A DNA stretch of 64,000 nt from Candidatus Nezhaarchaeota archaeon (GCA_025059375.1 JANXDO010000004.1:62001-126000), one strand, 5' to 3'. Shown: positions 52,101 to 60,570, counted from the first letter of the stretch. Translations and numbers: made by a program. The notes: generated by a model from the sequence alone, not told the origin.

Positions 52101-52799
52101 TTACTTAGCTCTTTCGAGAACTTCAATACCATCAGGCTTACCAACGTAGATCACATCAGCTATATTACAGAATAAGCCAACCTCAATGACTCCGGTTATG
52201 CTTTTTATCCTAGCTTCCATGCTGCATGGATCGTCTATGGGGTTAAAGTACGCGTCCACTATGAAGTTGCCGTTATCAGTTACGAGGGGTCCATCCTTAA
52301 ATCTTCCAGCCCCCCTCAGTTCTGGTTTCCCATCAATCTCTCTAATCCTCCTCATTACGTACCTATAGGCGAACGGTAGGACCTCTATCGGTATGGGCTT
52401 CGTAGAGCACAACTTGTCAACAACCTTATCATAGCTCACAATGTACACCCTCCGTGAGGACATGCAGGCTACAACCTTTTCTCTCGCTAGAGCAGCTCCC
52501 CTGCCCTTAATCATGTTTAATTGGCGATCAACTTCATCAGCTCCATCAATAATAACATCAATGTAATCAACAAGCTCAACAGGTACAAGTTCAAACCCAT
52601 ACTTTATAGCCATTTGGATAGAGTGATACGATGTGGGAACAACCTTCACTTTCAAACCTCTCTTAACTTCACTTCTCAACAAAGAAGCAAAACATTCCAC
52701 AGTTGACCCTGTCCCCAACCCCAAAATCATTCCATCACGTACCTCACGCAAAGCAGCTTTAGCAGCTTGAATCTTACAACTTTCAATACTCACAAACAA
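52101..52799 (-). CDS. rpiA: Ribose-5-phosphate isomerase A
   Basis: A 232-residue RpiA that interconverts ribulose 5-phosphate and ribose 5-phosphate. Conserved: GLGTGSTVECFASLL (about residues 29-43), IDGADEVDRQLNMIKGRGAA and the catalytic glutamate with KVVA region. The product feeds prs (1.0 kb) and pdxS (37.1 kb). Its stop is 35 bp from the tRNA-Met 5' end, same strand, with a TTTTAAAG box between that may drive the tRNA. Confidence 0.95.
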   Translation of the reverse strand: MFVSIESCKIQAAKAALREVRDGMILGLGTGSTVECFASLLRSEVKRGLKVKVVPTSYHSIQMAIKYGFELVPVELVDYIDVIIDGADEVDRQLNMIKGRGAALAREKVVACMSSRRVYIVSYDKVVDKLCSTKPIPIEVLPFAYRYVMRRIREIDGKPELRGAGRFKDGPLVTDNGNFIVDAYFNPIDDPCSMEARIKSITGVIEVGLFCNIADVIYVGKPDGIEVLERAK

Positions 52800-53183
52800 C
52801 CCCTCGGAGAGGCTTACCTCATAGCTTTAGCGATTCACATTTATGAGATTATCCAAGCACACTATATAGAGTTCTAGTATCTTCCATAGTAATTAAGGTT
52901 TAAAGAAGGGTTAATGAGCTGAAACCATCTACACTGATCGCCTTTCACTCCTATACTCTCACTAAGTTCTCTAGCTCAAAACCAACATCATGGACCTTTA
53001 GGAGCAATCTCGTCTATCCTACGGACTCAATAGCGAGTCGTCGCACAGTTACTTGAACTCAAGCATGACATATCTTAGCTCTTATAGCCTCTTCTCAAAC
53101 CGACTTAAACTTCTACAGGTTTGCACTGTCCTTGCGATTAGTCGACAATTAGCAAGAGGGAGGTACTTACACTTCTAGTTTAA
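52800..53183. other. Intergenic spacer, 384 bp, no gene recognised
   Basis: Between the rpiA start and the 3' end of tRNA-Thr(GGT). Stops occur in all frames. Upstream of rpiA, CACTATATAGAG near 52860 is a TATA-like element. A short inverted pair (TTGCGA/TCG...TTAGCAA area, about 53133-53155) is imperfect. Nothing else was supported. Confidence 0.4.
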
Positions 53184-53267
53184 AGCCCCGGGCGGGATTT
53201 GAACCCGCGACCCCTGCCTATTTGACTTATACCAAGGCAGTGCTCCAGCCAGCTGAGCTACCGGGGC
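53184..53267 (-). tRNA. tRNA-Thr(GGT) with a very short intron
   Basis: Acceptor GCCCCGG/CCGGGGC, D stem GCTC/GAGC, anticodon stem CTGCC/GGCAG, T arm GCGGG-TTCAAAT-CCCGC, discriminator T, no encoded CCA. Seventeen bases lie between the anticodon stem halves, so about 10 nt (53220-53229, TAAGTCAAAT) must be removed to leave loop TTGGTAA. The site forms a bulge-helix-loop: helix TTGG/TCAA and 3-nt bulge ATA next to the stem. A CTTTAAGCTTG box lies about 30 nt upstream. Confidence 0.93.
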
Positions 53268-53311
53268 TCAACTACCCAAGTTTCGTCAAGTCAAGCTTAA
53301 AGTTTTTCTGT

Positions 53312-53335
53312 AAAAGGAGAGGAGGGGGGAGGGGG
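53312..53335 (+). repeat. Purine-only G-rich tract
   Basis: Twenty-four consecutive purines with runs GG, GG, GGGGGG and GGGGG lie 45 bp upstream of tRNA-Thr(GGT) and 120 bp upstream of the AbrB-PhoU gene, in otherwise AT-rich sequence. It could form a two- or three-layer G-quadruplex or a triplex. No function is assigned. Confidence 0.4.
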
Positions 53336-53401
53336 CCATCTTGATGTATTGATAAGTTTAACTACTTAAATTTAAACCAGACTAAGTAAGCAAAGAAGAA
53401 A

Positions 53402-53410
53402 AATATATAT
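53402..53410 (+). promoter_or_regulatory. TATA box of AbrB-PhoU gene
   Basis: AATATATAT at 53402-53410, flanked by an A-rich BRE-like stretch, lies 45-53 nt before the preferred ATG at 53455 and would start transcription near 53435. AAGGG at 53441-53445 is a ribosome-binding candidate. Confidence 0.5.
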
Positions 53411-53454
53411 CTTTAGTTTGTAAAAATTATAGTGCTATAAAAGGGATGATAGCG

Positions 53455-54489
53455 ATGGAAATTAGAAATATACAGCTTGTAGGCAAATACACCTTTACTT
53501 TATCGCTACCTAAGGAGTGGGTTCAAAGGTGGAATTTAAAGAAGGGAGATAGAGTAGTAATGATGGAGGAGGATGATGGATCTTTAAGAATATCTCCTGA
53601 AATCAAGGAGAAGGTAAGTCGAGCAGCAATTTTTAAAATAAATGTTGATAAATGTAATCAACCATGGCTCCTTGAAAGGCTTCTGATAGGTAGCTATATA
53701 CTGGGCAAAGAGACAATAGAGATAGTTTCAGAGAGAGGGATAAGACCTGAACATTTAATGGAGATGAGGAAAGCATTAAAGAAGCTTACAGGCCTCAACG
53801 TCGTTGAGGAGTCCCAGAAATACTTAGCTCTACAATGCCTCATAGAACCAATAAAGTTTCCAGTTGAAAGGCTCATTAAGAGGCTTTACAACTTAACGAC
53901 AATGATGCACTTAGATAGCATCAATGCTCTTATTAACGGAAGTAGAGAGCTTGCTATAAGCGTATTACAACGCGAAGCCGAAGTGGATACCGTCTACTGG
54001 CTTACAGTTAGGCAATTAGTGCTAGCAGCTGATGATAGATCCATAGCGAGAGAAATAGGAATTAAGGACATAAAGCATCAGCAAGCTATGAGGGTTGTAG
54101 CAAAGGTTCTCGAGTCGATGGCTGATCAAACAGAAAACATAGCTAGAACAGCATTAAACCTAATAGAGCTTAACTTAAAGCTGGATGAATCAACTTCAGC
54201 CATGATAAAGGAGTTTAGTGATGCTGTAAACAGGATACACGATAAAGCTTTGAGTGCATACCTAAAACGTGACCTTCACCTAGCTAATGAGGCGGTAAAC
54301 GAAAGTAAGGAAGTTGAGAAGTATGAGATTAAGATTAATGAAGCTGTAATTTCATCGGTTAAAAATGCAAGGCTTCTAATGGCAATTTATAGGATAACGA
54401 GCTCACTTAAAGCTATGAGCAGGTATGCTGCTGATATAGCCGAGATAGCAATAAATAGGTTTATAGCTGAAGAGGAGCCATCATCCTAG
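53455..54489 (+). CDS. PhoU-domain regulator with N-terminal AbrB/SpoVT domain
   Basis: About 344 residues. The N-terminal 45 residues (MEIRNIQLVGKYTFTLSLPK, WNLKKGDRVVMMEEDDGSL) form an AbrB/SpoVT-type DNA-binding swapped-hairpin domain. The rest is two three-helix PhoU-like repeats with metal-ligand-like acidic patches (REAEVDTVYW, ESMADQTENIARTAL). This fusion is common in archaea and is expected to act as a phosphate-uptake regulator, though no Pst genes are adjacent. An ATG at 53446 is possible but leaves no spacing to AAGGG. It overlaps the next, convergent gene by 9 bp. Confidence 0.85.
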   Translation: MEIRNIQLVGKYTFTLSLPKEWVQRWNLKKGDRVVMMEEDDGSLRISPEIKEKVSRAAIFKINVDKCNQPWLLERLLIGSYILGKETIEIVSERGIRPEHLMEMRKALKKLTGLNVVEESQKYLALQCLIEPIKFPVERLIKRLYNLTTMMHLDSINALINGSRELAISVLQREAEVDTVYWLTVRQLVLAADDRSIAREIGIKDIKHQQAMRVVAKVLESMADQTENIARTALNLIELNLKLDESTSAMIKEFSDAVNRIHDKALSAYLKRDLHLANEAVNESKEVEKYEIKINEAVISSVKNARLLMAIYRITSSLKAMSRYAADIAEIAINRFIAEEEPSS

Positions 54490-54954
54490 TCTTTCTAATC
54501 TTTTAACCCAATCTACCATTTTATGCCTTTCATAAACTCCAATAACTATGAATATAGCCTCCGCAATTAAACCCAATGGGAGCAGTAATACTGAAGGTGG
54601 AACCAAGACAATGTATGTAACGAGGAAGGCTGCATACACCATGGCAGCTAGAAAACCTCTAGGTATAATCCTGCTTCCCACTTTAGCATAGTGCTTAAAA
54701 GTGAAGTTGACAGCATCAGCTATCAACCTTGGAACATAGTACTTATCACCTCGCTTATCAACAATGCCAAGCCTCTTCATCTCGGCTAAACATTGATTTA
54801 TCAAGGCTTTATTAGAAAAACCCCCAAAATACTTCATCTCATCAATGGTATAACCACTACTCCTCTTCGATAAGTAGAGGAAGAGGCGTAAAGCCCTACC
54901 ACTAAGCTCCTTCCTCACCCTAACTAAGTCGACCTTGATCTCCACACCAACCAT
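54481..54954 (-). CDS. Membrane-bound winged-helix protein
   Basis: A 157-residue protein. Residues about 10-75 form a winged helix (LRLFLYLSKRSSGYTIDEMK, NKALINQCLAEMKRLGIVDK); two hydrophobic segments follow (GFLAAMVYAAFLVTYIVLV and VLLLPLGLIAEAIFIVIGVY), ending in a basic tail. It could be a membrane-tethered regulator. Its end overlaps the AbrB-PhoU gene by 9 bp. Function unknown. Confidence 0.7.
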   Translation of the reverse strand: MVGVEIKVDLVRVRKELSGRALRLFLYLSKRSSGYTIDEMKYFGGFSNKALINQCLAEMKRLGIVDKRGDKYYVPRLIADAVNFTFKHYAKVGSRIIPRGFLAAMVYAAFLVTYIVLVPPSVLLLPLGLIAEAIFIVIGVYERHKMVDWVKRLERLG

Positions 54955-55045
54955 GCTCCTTCCCTAATCACTACCCAACAACACTTTTTCTAAGAAGCAA
55001 CTATATAGCTGTCTCCTAATCAAGATTTGATGCTGGGGTGGGTGT

Positions 55046-55939
55046 TTGAGGGATTCACCATCCTATGAGGAGTTCATGGAGCTAGCTTATAAAGTTAGGG
55101 AGTTGCTGAGGAGAGAACGAAGTAGAGGAGGTGTGGGAAAATATCTCTCGCTAGGCTCTCTAGTTAAGATAAAAGATGATATCGATAGACTAGTGGTGAT
55201 TGGAGACATACATGGAGATTATGATGGCTTAACTAAGATTCTACTTAAAGCCGGTTTAAAGAACCACTTCCCCGACAATACAGTGCTGGTCTTCCTAGGA
55301 GATTACATTGATAGAGGGGTGAAATCACCTCACGTTGTCTACGAAGTCTTTAAGCTTAAGCTGCAACATTCAGACTTTGTGGTGTTACTGAGAGGTAACC
55401 ACGAAGGTCCTCCTGAACTACCTGTGTATCCACACGATTTCCCCATACACCTCAATTACATCTACTTAGAGCGGTGGAAAGAACTGTACGAGTCAATAGT
55501 CAACTGCTTCAATAACTTTTATGCATGCGCTTTTCTTGAAGGCTCACTATTCATGGTTCATGGAGGTCCTCCAACTAAGTTTACGCGACTTGAAGACTTA
55601 ATTAGAGCCCATGAAGACATATCCACGATTGAGGAGCTCTTATGGAATGACCCGATGGAACATAAAGGCAAAATTCCATCACCTAGAGGCGCTGGTTACC
55701 TCTTTGGCCCCGATGTAACTGACTATTTTCTAAAGACCATAGGGGCTAAAGTTATTGTTAGGAGCCACGAACCATGCGATGAAGGTTACGAAGTTCACCA
55801 TGGTGGCAAGCTAATAACAATATTCTCTAGAAAGGGTTATCCCTACCATAACAGCAATGCAGCTTACTTAGACATACATAAACCATCACTAATTGAGAAT
55901 GCCTTTCAATTAGCTAGAGAGTGCGTAAGAGTATTTTAG
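55046..55939 (+). CDS. PPP-family Ser/Thr protein phosphatase (archaeal PP1 type)
   Basis: A 297-residue metallophosphatase with the full PPP signature: GDIHGD (about residue 52-57), GDYIDRG (about 86-92), RGNHEG (about 115-120), a histidine in HGGPP, and RSHEP. These bind the two-metal centre and the phosphate. It removes phosphate from Ser/Thr in proteins and could oppose kinases such as the COG2112 protein at 3.9 kb (inference). TTG start behind GGTGGGTG. Alone on its strand. Confidence 0.9.
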   Translation: MRDSPSYEEFMELAYKVRELLRRERSRGGVGKYLSLGSLVKIKDDIDRLVVIGDIHGDYDGLTKILLKAGLKNHFPDNTVLVFLGDYIDRGVKSPHVVYEVFKLKLQHSDFVVLLRGNHEGPPELPVYPHDFPIHLNYIYLERWKELYESIVNCFNNFYACAFLEGSLFMVHGGPPTKFTRLEDLIRAHEDISTIEELLWNDPMEHKGKIPSPRGAGYLFGPDVTDYFLKTIGAKVIVRSHEPCDEGYEVHHGGKLITIFSRKGYPYHNSNAAYLDIHKPSLIENAFQLARECVRVF

Positions 55940-56032
55940 TCCTAGTATACTTACGTTGTCGGTTAAGGGCGTCTAGGACTAATAGCTCAAGATAAATCTC
56001 AAGAGTGATGTAACCCCATGTTGTACGTCTCA

Positions 56033-56764
56033 CTATCCATAGAGAAATCGAATGTTAAAGAGCGCTTTAAAGTTAGTTTCTATAGCTGACTCCAATCTTT
56101 CCCCCCTAATCTCTCTGGCTTTTGCTATCACCTCTAAGAGCTGAGGGATGAGCTTTGGGGTCAACTTGAGACCCTTATATTCATAAGGACCATCACTTTC
56201 TACGAGCACATGTCCAAGGCTTACCTCAACCGCTACCTTCATGTGCTTCTTCTGGAACAAGGCAGCAGGATTTATTGATACGTAGTACCCCTTGCTCGCT
56301 AACTCTTCAAGCAGATTAAGTGGTCCTGTGTACCAATGAAGTAATGCTCTCTCTACATCAAATCTCAATAGCATCTCATGGACATCAAACCAAGCATCTA
56401 CTGCATGAATATTGATTGGCAGCCCATAATCTACCGACAGCTTTACGAACTTCTCAAAGAATTTAAGTTGCTTTGAAAAGGTTTGAGGAACAAACCTTCT
56501 ATCAAGACCAACCTCTCCTATACCCTTCACTTCATACCGTGAAATAAGCTTTTCAACCTCATTAATGTGGCTTAATGGTGTTTCACCAACAACCCAGGGA
56601 TGAATACCTACACAAGGCAATACGTTTAAGTACCTTTTAGCAAGCTCAATAGTCTTAATGGAGGACTCAAGATCATCAGAAACAGCTACTATAACAAAGT
56701 CCTTAAAGTCCTTTACCTCCCCCTCACTAAATTCATGGAGGTGGCAATGCGCGTCGAAGTACAC
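56033..56764 (-). CDS. TatD-family metal-dependent hydrolase
   Basis: A 243-residue TIM-barrel hydrolase. Metal ligands: DAHCHLHE (residues 4-11), GEVGLDRR (Glu), NIHAVDAW, a histidine in LLHWYTGPL and ESDGPYE. Family members are nucleases acting on DNA 3' ends or related hydrolases. Length is a little short but complete. Stands alone after a 90-bp spacer. Confidence 0.88.
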   Translation of the reverse strand: MYFDAHCHLHEFSEGEVKDFKDFVIVAVSDDLESSIKTIELAKRYLNVLPCVGIHPWVVGETPLSHINEVEKLISRYEVKGIGEVGLDRRFVPQTFSKQLKFFEKFVKLSVDYGLPINIHAVDAWFDVHEMLLRFDVERALLHWYTGPLNLLEELASKGYYVSINPAALFQKKHMKVAVEVSLGHVLVESDGPYEYKGLKLTPKLIPQLLEVIAKAREIRGERLESAIETNFKALFNIRFLYG

Positions 56765-56988
56765 CTATACAAACCCCCCAAATAACTTCTATTTATCTCA
56801 AACCATATCATCTCACAAATACAAGGCGCATATAATAGGAGACACCTCAATGCAACTATACAGTTCTTGGCTCGCTAACTTTGGAAGTTCGACTCACCCA
56901 TGAAGGAGAACTCTAATCAACTGTCTCCTGTTATTACACGTTGAAGAGAAATTAACTCTAAACTTGTCTCACCCTACAAGCTGTAAAC

Positions 56989-57111
56989 TTAATAAAAGCA
57001 TCCAGAAGCATCATAACTTACTGTCTCACCTTTCCTTAAGAAACACTCCTCTAAGTGTCTCCGTAAGCTCTCCTCATCACCAAATTCCTTACGACAGAAG
57101 GGGCATAACAT
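56989..57111 (-). CDS. Micro zinc-finger protein (40 aa)
   Basis: A 40-residue protein from the ATG at 57111. It begins MLCPFCRKEFGDEESLRRHL and continues EECFLRKG. The spacing C-x2-C-x12-H-x3-C is that of a C2HC version of the C2H2 zinc finger. No other domain. It lies in a 1.6-kb stretch without large genes, near two other tiny Cys-rich genes. Probably a nucleic-acid- or protein-binding finger. Confidence 0.65.
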   Translation of the reverse strand: MLCPFCRKEFGDEESLRRHLEECFLRKGETVSYDASGCFY

Positions 57112-57515
57112 CTACAATCACCACCAACTAGCTTACCAGCTATAGCTTAAAAAGACTTCTCAACATTTTACTCCGACCCCTAAAGTAAATCCTCAACTCA
57201 ATTAGGTACTTAGATGGTAGTGGGGTTAATGGTAATTAAAGAGATTCGCGATGTATGTCATTATGTGTGAGGCTAGGAGGACCATGAGGACGACACAATC
57301 CATGGCTAGCTTGCCTCCTTGAGAAGAATTGTAGAGTATAGCTATCGAGTGAATCAACAAAGATCATGTTAAACGCAGTCTATAGAGACGTTTGATATAG
57401 GGGTTTTCCTCAACAATGTCTAAACTTTTAGAGAAGACCATGAAGTCCTTGAGTTAAGCTTTTTAATGTGAGTGGATATGAGGCGATATGAGGCAAGCAA
57501 TAGTATGGTGAGCTT
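57112..57515. other. Intergenic spacer, 404 bp
   Basis: Separates two micro zinc-finger genes. A short frame from the ATG at about 57213 (MVVGLMVIKEIRDVCHYV) stops early and looks like noise or a remnant. TTAATGTGAG near 57470 precedes the next gene. No RNA recognised. Confidence 0.35.
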
Positions 57516-57617
57516 ATGTCTCATAGCTGTGAAGTTTGTGGAAGAAAGTTTGGAAGTAAGAGGGGGTTATCAGTACACAAGGTGAGAGCTCATTTAAAAG
57601 CTAAGGCGAAAGCATAA
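57516..57617 (+). CDS. Micro C2H2 zinc-finger protein (33 aa)
   Basis: A 33-residue protein (57516-57617) behind a GGTGA ribosome-binding site. It reads MSHSCEVCGRKFGSKRGLSV and then HKVRAH followed by a lysine-rich tail. C-x2-C-x12-H-x4-H with Phe and Leu at the classical hydrophobic positions is a textbook C2H2 finger. Likely DNA or RNA binding. Confidence 0.75.
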   Translation: MSHSCEVCGRKFGSKRGLSVHKVRAHLKAKAKA

Positions 57618-57692
57618 TAATACGAAGCGCATCATACCTCGAGTCAATTAACATTAAACTCGATGAATAGTTATGCTAGGTGATTTAATGTG

Positions 57693-57821
57693 ATGAAATG
57701 TCACACGTGCAAGTATTATGGGTTAGGTAAGTGTAAATTAGGTCTTGAATTAAGACCAAACTGTGCCTTTTACAAACCTGGTAAAATCAGAACTATAGGG
57801 GTGAAGATGAGGAGCACGTAA
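57693..57821 (+). CDS. Micro four-cysteine protein (42 aa)
   Basis: A 42-residue protein from the ATG at 57693, with GGTGA 10 nt upstream. It begins MKCHTCKYYGLGKCKLG and has cysteines as C-x2-C-x7-C-x9-C, then a basic C-terminus (KPGKIRTIGVKMRST). Four cysteines suit one zinc or an Fe-S centre. It is 75 bp after the C2H2 micro-gene on the same strand and may be co-transcribed with it. Confidence 0.65.
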   Translation: MKCHTCKYYGLGKCKLGLELRPNCAFYKPGKIRTIGVKMRST

Positions 57822-58335
57822 ACAAATCAATGTCATTCCCACTAATCAGCACAACACTCACAATTAGAGTAGAGATTACTAAGTTAAAGAGAGTAAACCC
57901 TAAATAGCTTACAGCCTCATCGACAAGGTAGAGATAACACCATTAAGTACTTAATGATCATCGAGCACTTAGTATTAACCTAAGGTTGCGATGATAGGGT
58001 GATGGTCAGTAATTTTAGCCTCAACCGAATCCTTTGCCCCCTCACGATTAATGCTAAGCAATTTATCACTCAGCTCCGCTCAACCTATAAGTAATTTCTG
58101 AACTTCATGATCCTCGAATACATTTGGGCTGCGATGAAGATTGATATCGAGTTCTTTGATCCCACGTCATCAAAACTATAGACCAGCTATAACCTTACAT
58201 TCTCACGAGCATCTTAAGTACCAGTTTGTACAACAATGTTAACTAAACATTAAACGCCAAGGCCATCTAGGAAAAGTAGTTTCGCTAAGTCAGTAAACTT
58301 GATACCACTAATAAAGTAACATTAATCAAGCTTTA
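57822..58335. other. Intergenic spacer, 514 bp
   Basis: No convincing gene. A short frame at 57830-57907 (MSFPLISTTLTIRVEITKLK) ends after 25 codons; the TLTIRVEITK stretch faintly recalls ribbon-helix-helix antitoxins, too little to call. The rest is AT-rich with stops in all frames. Confidence 0.35.
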
Positions 58336-59592
58336 CTAGACCAAATACTCATAGACCTTATGTGAGACTTTCAATGCTAAAGCCATTATCAACAACATAG
58401 GTGGTCTCCCTAAGGGGGGCGGTACCAAGCTGGCATCCGCAATGAACACACCATCACAATCACTAATCGTGAGATCCTTCGACACAACATGACCTATAGC
58501 AGCAGTTCCTCCTGGGTGAGCCCCCCTGACATGTGTCACGACAATCTCACTTTCCTTAACCCCCATATCAACGAGTAGCGCCTTAGCTAACTCAATCCCC
58601 TTTCTAAGCATCTCTAAATCTCTCTTAGTCATACGAGCTTCAATGATCCCATTAGGCCAAACAGTACCTTTACCTTCATCTGCCACCTTCACCATGACAG
58701 AAGCCACATGCCTTCCTTCATGTTGCACTCCTCTACTCCTCAGTTGAAATGGTAAGAGACCTGAGTAATGCGGTGAAATTATGAACTCCCCAAAGTCAAC
58801 GTAGACTGACATCGGAATACCATCGCTAGATGAAGGTCCATCGTATGGCCCTCCCACAGTCACGAACGGATCAATAAAGAGGCCTTGACCTATTCTCTCA
58901 TCATCGCATATTTGACTTAGTAGACTTGGTACATCCAATGCACCAGCAGCTATAACTAAGGCTTCACAGTTAACCGTAACCTTCCCGCCGTCCTTAAAGC
59001 CCTCAATAATCCACGCACCATTAGGTGAACGTCTATGTAACCTTTTAACCTTAAACCCTGTCACTACAGTGAGGCCTCGCTTCCTAGCTGAAGCTATTAA
59101 GTCAAGAGCTGTGAACTTCGCATCATTTGGACATCCATAGGCACACCTTCCACAGGCTACGCATTTATCGAACCTTATGGACTTTGGCATAATCCTTGGA
59201 TTAAAACCCATACTTCTAGACACGTCAATAAACTTCTCTGAAAATGGGGATAACATGTGCTGTGGGACCTCAACCACCTGCATTAAATGCTTAACGATAT
59301 TAGCTTCTTCTGTAATATCTATGTTGCACGCCTTCAGCTTACTTATAATAAAGTCATCAAGAACCATATTTCCCAAGGATACGAGAGTAGATCCTCCTAG
59401 GCACTTCGTCCTAAGTATCTCAATTGATGAGAGGGTAGGATAGTACTTCCTATACGAATGCTTAACATCAACCTCCTCTTCCTCCTCAAGTAGAGTTACA
59501 TTAAATCCCCGTCTTGTGAGCTCAAATGCTGCTATGCTTCCTCCAGCACCACTACCGATAACAGCTACATCAACATTAAGCAAAAACACCAC
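58336..59592 (-). CDS. FAD-dependent oxidoreductase (GMC-like) with a 4Fe-4S motif
   Basis: A 418-residue flavoprotein. N-terminal Rossmann motif GSGAGGSIAAFELTRRGFNV with acidic end (LLEEEEE); GGSTLVSLGN; CVACGRCAYGCPNDAK (about residues 140-155), a four-cysteine ferredoxin-like motif; and the GMC-type C-terminus HPGGTAAIGHVV ... GVFIADASLVPPP. The Fe-S motif inside a GMC-type fold suggests electron transfer to or from a cluster. Substrate unknown. It has no close operon partner; long spacers lie on both sides. Confidence 0.85.
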   Translation of the reverse strand: MVFLLNVDVAVIGSGAGGSIAAFELTRRGFNVTLLEEEEEVDVKHSYRKYYPTLSSIEILRTKCLGGSTLVSLGNMVLDDFIISKLKACNIDITEEANIVKHLMQVVEVPQHMLSPFSEKFIDVSRSMGFNPRIMPKSIRFDKCVACGRCAYGCPNDAKFTALDLIASARKRGLTVVTGFKVKRLHRRSPNGAWIIEGFKDGGKVTVNCEALVIAAGALDVPSLLSQICDDERIGQGLFIDPFVTVGGPYDGPSSSDGIPMSVYVDFGEFIISPHYSGLLPFQLRSRGVQHEGRHVASVMVKVADEGKGTVWPNGIIEARMTKRDLEMLRKGIELAKALLVDMGVKESEIVVTHVRGAHPGGTAAIGHVVSKDLTISDCDGVFIADASLVPPPLGRPPMLLIMALALKVSHKVYEYLV

Positions 59593-60132
59593 CAGCCCTC
59601 ATGCACAATTAACCAGGGACACCTTCTAGAGCGTGAGCATGAAGATTAATTTACTCTACTTCTCACTTTAATATTAACACTGCTTTAAATTTCAAGTCCA
59701 TAAGCCCAAGATACCACACAATCTTACAATACACATGGAGGTAAGGAGGTCAGGGCACTGCAATGGGCCTTTAGTCTATTAGAGACTAAAGTAGATGAGG
59801 AGGCCCTCCAAGATACCTCTTCTCTAAATTACTTTAAGAGTTAAGCGACTTAGCTTAACTAGCTGCTCATGGGCCTATCGTCAATGGTTAAGATTAAGCA
59901 TTTAACGAAAAGTTAAAGAGCGCCATGTAGCGACCCCTTTGATATATAACCCGTAAGCACTGTTGAAATTTCAAGCTCCCTAAACCCGTTACCTAATACT
60001 TATGTAAACACTCAATAAACAATCTGTCCTCTACTGTGCCTTGAATAAACCATAAGTGATACCTGAAGCTGGAGAAAAAACTTTAATGATTAGTTAAAGT
60101 CTATCTTTTCTTTCGAAAAGAGCTGACTAATC
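59593..60132. other. Intergenic spacer, 540 bp, with a strong hairpin
   Basis: No gene recognised. At 59769-59791 CTTTAGTCT-ATTAG-AGACTAAAG is a perfect 9-bp stem with a 5-nt loop, framed by GGGCC (59765-59769) and GGCCC (59802-59806). The region also holds AT-rich boxes before the DtxR-like gene (ACTTTAATGATTAG near 60080). The hairpin could be a terminator, operator or small RNA. Confidence 0.45.
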
Positions 60133-60570
60133 TTGACTAAGAGAAGTAGGAGGGAAGAAGAGTACCTTGAAGCTCTATACTTATTATGGAGAAGAAATGG
60201 AGTTATAAGGGTCAAGAGCTTAGCTGAAACACTCAACGTTAAGCCTCCAAGCATCGTAGAGTACCTCGATAGATTAGCAAAGAAGAGGCTAGTCAGGTAC
60301 ATTAGACATGAAGCCATCACGCTAACTGATGAAGGAATAAGAGCTGCAGAATTAGTGTACGAGAGGCATAGAGCTCTTAAGGAGTTCCTAACAATTATAC
60401 TAAAGTTGCCTGAAGATATAGCTGAAAGCGATGCATGTAAAATCGAGCATGAACTTCATGGGCTTACTGTAGATAGGATAGTGAAACTGATGAACTTCTT
60501 TAAGGAGAACCCCGACATACTTTCAGCATTGAGAGGTATCGTAGAAAGCGCTTACAAGAATAGTGACTAA
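60133..60570 (+). CDS. DtxR/MntR-family metal-dependent repressor
   Basis: A 145-residue regulator. The N-terminal winged helix (EEYLEALYLLWRRNGVIRVK, LAETLNVKPPSIVEYLDRLA) binds DNA; the dimerisation domain has metal ligands in YERHRALKEFL and ESDACKIEHELH (Cys, Glu, His as in DtxR). There is no SH3-like third domain. It should respond to Fe(II) or Mn(II); the ferritin-like protein at 50.1 kb could be a target, but no direct link is visible. TTG start. Confidence 0.9.
   Translation: MTKRSRREEEYLEALYLLWRRNGVIRVKSLAETLNVKPPSIVEYLDRLAKKRLVRYIRHEAITLTDEGIRAAELVYERHRALKEFLTIILKLPEDIAESDACKIEHELHGLTVDRIVKLMNFFKENPDILSALRGIVESAYKNSD

Noticed and set aside
57830-57907. Ribbon-helix-helix antitoxin fragment
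   Set aside because: Only 25 codons with a faint strand motif and no toxin gene nearby.
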